Origin: Rhabdornis inornatus
Lineage: Eukaryota > Chordata > Aves > Passeriformes > Rhabdornithidae
Reading direction: 5' to 3'
Assembly (NCBI GenBank): GCA_013397075.1
Contig: VWZS01000873.1
Coordinates: forward strand, 1-64,000
DNA: 64,000 nt
The translations under genes and the position numbers were made by a program. The stretch's first letter is position 1. Every line of letters begins with the position of its first letter. The notes below the pieces were generated by a model. The model did not search any database, was not told the origin of the DNA, and saw nothing but the letters and a program-made list of their open reading frames with translations. Shown here piece by piece: positions 52,301-61,300 of this stretch.

Positions 52301-55300
52301 AGACATATCCTATTATGCGTTAAAGGAGATGAGCCCTTTAATTCTCCAGCACTCCAGCAACAGCAGAGAATACACATTTTCAGAGCAGTTAATGCCAGAC
52401 AAGTTGCAAAGGGTGAGTGCAGGTCATTTCAGAGAGTAAAAAGTGAGTGCTGTGGGAAGGAGCCTCATTTGCAGCCTCCCAGCAGCTTCCCACAGACACT
52501 GGGATGAAGGCAGGCAGCCTCTGGGAAGTGATGGGGCAGCTGCTTGGTCAAAAAGTGAAAAATCAGATCCAAATAAATTTTTAAAAAAACCTCCATTAGA
52601 TAAATAACCCTGCTCATGTTTTTCCCTCCCAGTGCTGCAAACAGAGTGAAATTCCACTTTCCCTGAACTAAGTTCTCCTCCATCTTCACCTTTCGCTCTT
52701 TTGTTTCATTGGGAGCAGAAGAACATGGAAATCGAAAACAACCTGAGAGATCTCAATCAAATTATCCAGTTGGACTCCATAGTGTGTCCCAAAAAACAAT
52801 CAGAAGAAATCCTAATTATAGCCAGCTAACAACACTGGACACGACTCTGTGGCTTTCTGTGATGAACTCACTAAATGTCTTGATTAAATCTGAGGTCAGA
52901 GAAGCCTTAAAAAACAAATTAAATGCTCTAGAAAGTAGCTTGAACTCCTATAAATCCCCAGTGAGCCATCATCTCTTACATTTAACTCTCTCAGGACTGG
53001 AAAAGAGATGGAAATTGGAATACTGGGTGTTTGTAAAGCACTGAAGGAAAGACGAATGTTCTAAAAGCCAGGGCAGGGTTATTATCTTTATTTTTATGAT
53101 TAGAATTAGAAGGAATTTATGGTAAAAATAAAATAAGTGCCTTGAAATCTTCTGAAGTGCTTCCAGATTTTTCCCTGTTATCTCACACTGTGCTCCCAAG
53201 AGTTTGCAGGAGAAGAGGTTGAAGCCAGGACTCAGGTCCTGACCCTTTTTTTGCCTTTTTTCCATTTCCATGTCTGTTTTTCCATGCTCCTTCCTTTGAT
53301 GCAAGCCTCTGAAATAAATGCAGTTTTACTGAGAAACACTTTCTCCATTTAATCCTGTTTTTGTTTCATAAACATCCTCTTGCTTTGAGAATGTGGAAGT
53401 ATTTTTATCCCACGGAAAACCAAACTTCATGCTGGACACAGTGTTGCTGTAATTGCCTTTTCAGTTTGAGCCTTTCATACATATCTTGACATGAGATTTT
53501 ATTAATAGAAACATTAATTTTGACATGTTGACTTGCAGGAACATTTCTGTTCTGAGAACTTAAATAAGAATATGTTCATGCACTTGAGGCTTTCTCTTTG
53601 CTGAAAAAAAATACATCAGTACTGTACTCAGAGGCAGGCAATTATACAGCTGACACACATTTCTTTGTGTACATTTATTCCTTCCCAACTCATTTTTTCC
53701 TTTAAAATCATTTATTTAAAATTAGCATTCCTATGCCCCTTTGGGGGGAAAAAAAATCTACAAGCTACAACTTGTACTGAGTGAAATGCTTTTAATTTTG
53801 CAGACTTCATGCCTGAAAGAGACAGCTTTAATGGAGCTGATCAGATCTTTTGTTTCTGAATTGATTGCCCTGATAGATTTACTATTTTGATTTTTATTTC
53901 AATATTACATTGACGGATGGGGCAAACATTATTATCTTCTCCAAGGCACAGCCAACTAAATCAATACCACTAAAATACAGTCAGGGAATGAAGATTCAAT
54001 TAAAACTGTGGATACATGCAAACCTTTTATTGACTGCCTTGTCACCACAGCCAGTGTCAGAAGAACTCCAGAACGGGGAAGGTTTTGGCTACATCGTCAT
54101 GTTCCGTCCCCTTGGCTCTACAACCTGGACCAAAGCTGTGGTGGCCTCGGTGGAATCCAGCAAATACATTTATAGGAATGAGAGTATCACACCCCTCTCT
54201 CCTTTCGAGGTCAAAGTTGGTGTCTACAACAACGAAGGAGAAGGGACCCTGAGCTCCATTTCCATCATCTACTCAGGAGAGGATGGTAACACAAGTTACT
54301 CCTAGTGGTCATGGGTGTGTAGCAGCAAGAGGTGACTGATATGATCTGGCAAACCTCTTAGGGCTTTTGAGGACCCTGCTCAAACCTGCTCGTTGGATAT
54401 TTATAACAGACATGAGGCAGGAGATGGGAAACGGAAGTAAAAATAGCAAGGGGCAAGCTTTCAGAATGATTTTCAGTAGAGGGCCTGCTTCAATTACTTT
54501 GTCCCCAAGGTGCTCCTGCTGTGTGTGTTGGGAAAACTGGGAGACACTCAAAGGCGTTGCTCTCAGAGGGTTTGGCTCCTCAGACCACTCAGTGCAGCCA
54601 GTTTCCAAAAGTCTGCTCCAGCAGATGGGGAATGACTGATTTTGAAAAGAAGGTTTTGCTGACATTCCACCATAGGTGGAGAGTAAAGCTCATGGATACA
54701 CCAGGGGCTCTTCCTGCTGCTCCCCCATCATCTCCTCCCCTTGCACTGTCTCTGTGCCCACACCATGTCCCAGCACCGTGTTTTCCCTGTCCCAGAGCCA
54801 CAGATGGCCCCGGCAGGAGCCTCGGCGCTCAGCGTGTCGGCAGCGGCGGTGGAAGTGTCCTGGCTGCCCATCCCCTGGAACCGGCACACGGGCAGGGTGC
54901 TGGGCTACGAGGTGAGAGACTGGGCTGGGAGGTGAGGGATTGGGCTAGGAGGTGAGGGATTGGGCTAGGAGATGAGAGACTGGGCTAGGAGGTGAGGGAC
55001 TGGGCTACAAGGTGAGGGACTGGGCTACGAGGTGAGGGGCTGGGCTAGGAGGTGAGAGACTTGGCTAGGAGGTGAGGGGCTGGGCTACAAGGTGAGGGAC
55101 TGGGCTACGAGGTGAGGGACTGGCCACGGGGTGAAGGGCTCTGACACCTTGAAGATGTCCCTTTCCCATCCAGAATCCTTTTGGCCATCTGGTTCCTCCT
55201 CCCAATCAACCTGCTGCTCCCAAGGCAGCAGAGCGTGGAGCTCCTCCCCTGGCTCTCATTAGCAGCAACCCACCTGAGATAACCTGTCACTACTGAGCTA

Positions 55301-58300
55301 GAGAAAGCAATGAGCAACATGGACTTCCTTGAGGAAAGGAAGACTTTTTTATCGAGAAGGCAATTTGTATTTATAAGGTGTTTCCATGAACTAAGACAGA
55401 ATCTCATTGGATAGTTGGAGAAATGCCTCTGGGACAGTACTTTAGAACGGGTCCCATGGTCAGCGCCAGGTGTTAATCTATGTCATTAATTCCATTCTAT
55501 TTTGACAAAACTATCGTTCCCAGAAGAACTTCCTACTGGAGCTGAACATGTTATCAGCTTGGGAATGGATCTGAGAGAACCAGGAGAAACTCCAGCCTGG
55601 GAATGATTTTCCTGGCTGTAATTTTCCTAGACCTCTAACAGTGTGTCCACAATAACCAGGAGGATTTACAGCCCAGAACTGCAGTTCTTTCCCAGAATTT
55701 TTGTGCTCAGATTTTTGGACAGGCACACGTGGCACTGCTGGCAGAACAGGGCAGGATAAATGTCCTCCAGCACTACCCTGAGCTTGTGCTGTGATGCATT
55801 GAAAGGCTTTTAACTTCTCCCTCCCCTTACAATCATAAAATCATTTAGGCTGGAAAAGACCTTTAAGACCATCAGGTCCAACCATTAACTCAAACATTTG
55901 AAGATGGCAGTGGTGGAGTCCCCATCCCTGCAGGGATTTAAAAGCTGTGTGGATGTGGCACTTCAGGACGTGGTTTAGTGCTGGCCTTGGCATTGCTGAG
56001 TTAATGGTTGGACTTAAAGATATTTTCCAACCCTAAATGATTCTATGATTTTAGGATTAAGTAATGTCAGATATGATTCCTGATCATTTTACTTGCACAG
56101 TGAAGCAATTTCTTTTTTGTTCTTCTTTTTTTTTCTTTATTTTTTAACTTGTAGATAAGAGGAAAACAAGTCAAAATCACTTTAAATACTGTCCTATCAT
56201 TGCAATGTACAACTAAAGGTAATAAGAGACATGTATAGTCCACAAACCTTCCTAAATCAATTACTCACTGAAAAAAATAGCAGGTCTAAATAGGTGTCAC
56301 TGAATCAAAACTAGAGCCAGGATACAAAATAATTAAAAACCTTTTAGATGGTTGAAATAAATGTATCTCTTAAGGTTTTCTTTCGCTGTGTTCAACCATA
56401 AAACCAACAAAGCTTTTATCATTCCTTACCTTATCAAAGGTTTCCTTCTGGACATCTGTAAATTTAAGGATTTCATTTAGTTCCTTAATTGGGATTCAGT
56501 CTCTGAAATGTTATTGCTTCTCTATAAATATTCATGCCTGGGTTTACATCCTGCTAGATGGGAGTACAAAAAAATCCTGTATTCCTCGAAATCTTCCTTG
56601 TCAGCATGCCTGCTCCCCAGCCCAGCCTGTAATTCCTGGAACACAATGAATTGCCTGTTCTTTGTTCTCGCATTTTTAGGTTTTATATTGGATAGACGAT
56701 CCCAAGGAAAGCACAGCTGGGAAGGTCAGAGTCAGTGGGAATGTGACAGCCAAGAACATCACGGGGCTCAGAGCCAACACGGTGTATTTTGCAGCAGTGC
56801 GAGCCTACAACACTGCGGGGACAGGGCCCTCCAGCACCCCAGTGAATGTCACCACCAAAAAATCCCGTGAGTATTGGGTTTGGTACAACAAGTGTCCCAA
56901 ATTCCCAGCTGGGACAGGCCCATTCCAGCTCACCGTGTCCCCTCGCTGCCAAACACTTCAATAGAAAATTAAACAACCCTAAATCTCTAATTTCTTCATA
57001 AATCAGACAACAAAATCTGTGACTGAGAAACTTCCTCTTGTCCTAAATCAGAGCCCACGAGGAAAGATTTCTGTTTTCCTTGGAATAGCAGTCCCCTTGC
57101 TTTCAGGGGATTTCAGAGTCAATAAAGGAAGGATGTCCCACGGGTCAGACAAGAGATTCTGGGGTGAGGCTGTGTTGGTTTGGGGGTTTTAGAGGAAACT
57201 CTTGAATGCACCAAATACAGAGGGGTTTTGAGGCCTCTGAACTTTGCACTGCAGAGGGCAGCATAAGGGATACATAAATAGAAATGCTATTTAGTCTTTT
57301 TATTATTATTATTCAATACTAAAAGTAATGCACTCTGCTGTTTTGTTTTCCTTGGACTCTATTTTCCCAGTAAATTATTGATCTGCCCTTTAGCATAAAA
57401 GGGAAATACTTCTCCTGATTTTCACCAGTTTCTCTCTTTCCTATATGCTGTTCCATGCCATTACTCCAAGTGCAAGATAGGAACAACTTCTAGAATGAGT
57501 TAATTGATTTTTTAATTGCCACAAAACCAATATTTATTGTAAATAAAACAATCAAAACTAAAGCCGGGGAAGATATTTCTGAAGAGCTCAAACAGGACCC
57601 ATCCCTGGAAGTGTCCAAGACCAGGTTGGACAAGGCTTGGAGAAACCTGGGATGGTGGAAGGTGTCTGTAACCATGGCAGGGGGTTGAATGAAATTAATT
57701 TTAGGTGCTATTCCAACCCAAACCATTCTGTGATTCCACAGATTTCCATTTTTCAATGGAAAATAGATTCCTCTCTGGGAATTCTTCCCTCTATTCCTAT
57801 GTGCATCTGTATGAAAGACAAGTTAAAGACATGGCAGTCAAATGACAAAACACAGAAGGAATAAATTTGCTTTTGTTTTACATCTACTTTATCTTCTGTC
57901 AAATCCAGGATTGTGCTAATGGCTCATTTAAAAATTAAAGTCAAAATAACCTTTTTAATATTTAAATATATAGATTAAAATTTCAAGCTCTGTCTGTGGA
58001 AGACGCAAGCTCTTGCAATAAGAGAAGAGACAATATGTCAAGAGAATATAAACAATGTGCATCTGGAGCAGGAGATGGAGCTCCAAAGTAATAGCTCTGT
58101 CTTGCTGCTCAGCATCCAGGATTCCTGCAGCCTTCTGCTCATCCCATTATTGCAGGGACTCAGCAAAGCTGAAATGATCCTGCTGCCAAAGAGGTGCAAT
58201 TCTGATTGAAGAGTTCTTCTCTAAGATCGATGTGAGGTCTAAGGTGACATCCTGGTTTAAGTTTAAAAAAAAACTACTTAGGGAAGTGGAATTGATATCC

Positions 58301-61300
58301 TCAAACCATGGACACGGCTCCATAAGGAGATGTTCTCTTCTGGTTCTTTAATGGTATGGCATGGATTGCAGAAATTCCTCTTCCTCTTCCTCTTCCTCTT
58401 CCTCTTCCTCTTCCTCTTCCTCTTCCTCTTCCTCTTCCTCTTCCTCTTCCTCTTCCCCTTCCCCTCCCCCTTCCCCTTCTTCTTCCCTCTTTCCTCTTTC
58501 CCTTCCCCTTCCCTTTCCTCTTCCCCTTCCCCCTCCTTTCCCATTCCTTTTCCTTTCCCTTTCCCTTTTCCTTTTCCTCATCCTCTTCCTTTTATTTTTT
58601 CATCTTCCCCTTCTTTTTCCCTTACAAATAGATACATATACACACGAAATGCATCAATATTACATATAGATATTAGAAATACTTGCATGGCTAAACCTCA
58701 GCTCAGTACAGCAACAAAGCCAAGTGTCACCTAAACCATGACAATAACATCAGCACCTCAATAAAATTCAGCAGATATTTGGGATTTCTATTATTCTTGA
58801 GTGCATTGATTACAAGAAATTAGTTGAGGAAATAATCTGCCAGTCTTAGGCCTGGAACTGCTTGGTTTTGCTTGTAAACATTCCTGTGGATTTGGGAAAG
58901 TGCTCTTACCACTTATTCTGGTTTCTGGCTGAAAAAAAAACCCAGATAATTTTGTTTTGCAAATCCTCCTGTGGTGTTTTTTCAGCCCCAAGATCATGAA
59001 ATAAGATTGGCTTTAAGTTTCTATGTCAAAAAGCTTTGGACAAGGCCATAATTCACCCATTTCTGAGTGATTTCAAACCTCTTCAGAGTGCACAGCCAAT
59101 GAAGTATTTGACATCCTTTGCCTCTTGTGACTATTTTGTTTTTCAATTCCTTATATAAAATGTTTCCTGAAAGCAACAAAGAACTTTCAAACCATATTTA
59201 AGTAAATTTGCGGTTTGATATATGTAAGAGTAGATAAATATTTCATAATGAAATGAATCTTTTCCAACACTGACAGTGTGGCTGATGGAAGGACATCTCT
59301 GGATATTCACCTGGGAGCTCCACCCACATCCCAGAGGGATGGATTAAACTTCTCCAAAGTCATGAGGCAGATAGATCTGAAACATCAGGGCCCATCAATT
59401 TGTTTTATCTCTGTGGGAAATGAAAGAAATTGTCACCAAATCAACTGTTCCTTCCAAGTGACATCCATCAATCACCAGCACACAGCGGGAAGAGAAGGAT
59501 CCCAGAGTTAAACAATTCAAAATCAGGGCTGGGATGTGTTCCTCCAAATCTCTCCTCGTTTTTAGCTCTGTTCCAATCCTTCTTTCCTGTGCCAGCAGGG
59601 CTGGGAGGATGTGCCATGGAGAGGAGACAATGTGCTGGCCTGAATCCCAGCTCCAGTTCAAAGGCTCAGCTCCACCCTCACATGTTCACACGGGATTCGG
59701 CTCCACTCACTTGTAGGCAAATTTTCAAAGTCCTCACACTCAGGCATAAAAAAGCCTTTGAGAAAGCTGCTCTCAGCCTATTGTGCTGAGAATTTCTAAA
59801 ATCCTACCATGTTTCATGGTGGATCACATGGAGACTTTCATGTGCAGCTCTTTGTAACCTGTCCTGGCTGATGGAAATCTTGGCTTCTGCAGCCTGCTCT
59901 CAGTTTTAGCTTTTTCTGAGATCCAGACAGCAAAACATCCTCTAGGACATGGAAATACAGAGAAGAGCAACATTTCCCTTCCACAAAATCTCTCAAATAT
60001 AACTTGAACTGTCAGACAGTGTCAGGCTGTGCCTAATTTTGCAAATGAACTCTCACAGTAAGAGGTTCTGTGCTATGAATAGATCTTTATTCTGACTAAT
60101 ACCAGAGCAATGATGGACTGGAAAATGTTTTTTTTTTTGCTTTTTTGGGTTTGAATCACCCAAGCATTTGCTACTCCCATATCAGCAGGTCATTCAGCTA
60201 CACCATTAAAATGAATATTCAGTTTATCTCGTTATTATAATTTTTTTTCTTTTTTTTTTTTTTTCTTTTTAAAGCACCAAGTCAACCCCCAGCAAACATC
60301 GCCTGGAAGCTGACAAATTCCAAAATCTGCCTGAACTGGGAGCATGTGAAAACAATGGAGAATGAGTCTGAGGTGCTGGGCTACAAAGTAAGTGATTTCT
60401 TTAACTCATTAATCAGAAATTTTGGTTACAATACAGATACAGAGGTTTTGTGGAAGGTGAGTGTTCATTACCTGGAACACTGAATTTTCTGGATTTTTTG
60501 GGATGGTTGGCTGATGTCTATACAAATATTCATTCAGAGCAGGACTTCTTTATCCCAACAGAGGGATTTTCTGTCCCCAGTCCTGTATTTCTCTTGTCCC
60601 TTTGTGATCTTACTTACCTAAAGGTTTCTTGCTTTCACATCTCCAGGGAAGGAGTTTCACAAATATATAAGAAATAGAGAACAGTCTTTTAAGCATTAAA
60701 GGCAGTCATAAACTACATTTAAAACATTCTCACTCTCTGGCAGTCCATAAATGTACCTTTAAAAAAGAGACTGAAGGATACTCACACAAAGATCTATGTG
60801 AATGAACCTAAAAGCACTCCCATAAATCTACTTTTAAAGGAAATACAAATTTATTTTAAAGTTTGATTGCAGTGCAGAATTCTTTGATTATCCTCGGGTT
60901 CTAGGAAACCACCTGCTGTGGTACCCACCCCAAAATCCTGCAGGATTTATTCCCCTGTTTTAAATTTCTTTTAACACCCTGCAGGATGCTGAGTGCTCTG
61001 AAAAGTTTGGGACTTTTGGAAGAATCTCTCAGTCCCCCCCCAAAAAAAAATCCATTAAAAACTTTAAACTAACTGAAATCCCTGTTATCTTCCAATCCCT
61101 TAGATTCTGTACAGACAGAACAGGCACAGCAAAGCCCATATCCTGGAGACAAACAACACTTCAGCTGAACTTCTGGTCCCGTTTGAAGAAGATTATCTCA
61201 TCGAGATAAGAACCGTCAGTGATGGTGGCGATGGCAGCAGCAGTGAGGAAATTAGGATTCCAAAAATATCCAGTAAGTGAGAGATTTTTTTTTCCCCCTC

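Larger units (their letters stand above)
54912..56679 (+). other. Intron E15-E16 (1.8 kb)
   Basis: Begins inside the splice-donor minisatellite. It also contains an inverted pair of CR1 ends at 55831-56056 and a T-rich stretch near 56110-56145. The acceptor is 'ctcgcatttttag'. Confidence 0.85.
56867..60274 (+). other. Intron E16-E17 (3.4 kb)
   Basis: CR1 at 57596-57740 and a 168-nt uninterrupted pyrimidine tract beginning with (TTCCTC)n at 58375. T-rich runs near 60129 and 60239-60270 lead into the acceptor 'tttttaaag'. No exon recognised. Confidence 0.82.

Noticed and set aside
58278..58734. Long frames rich in Leu/Phe/Pro, Ser or Glu/Lys/Arg
   Set aside because: Translations of the (TTCCTC)n pyrimidine tract; low complexity only.
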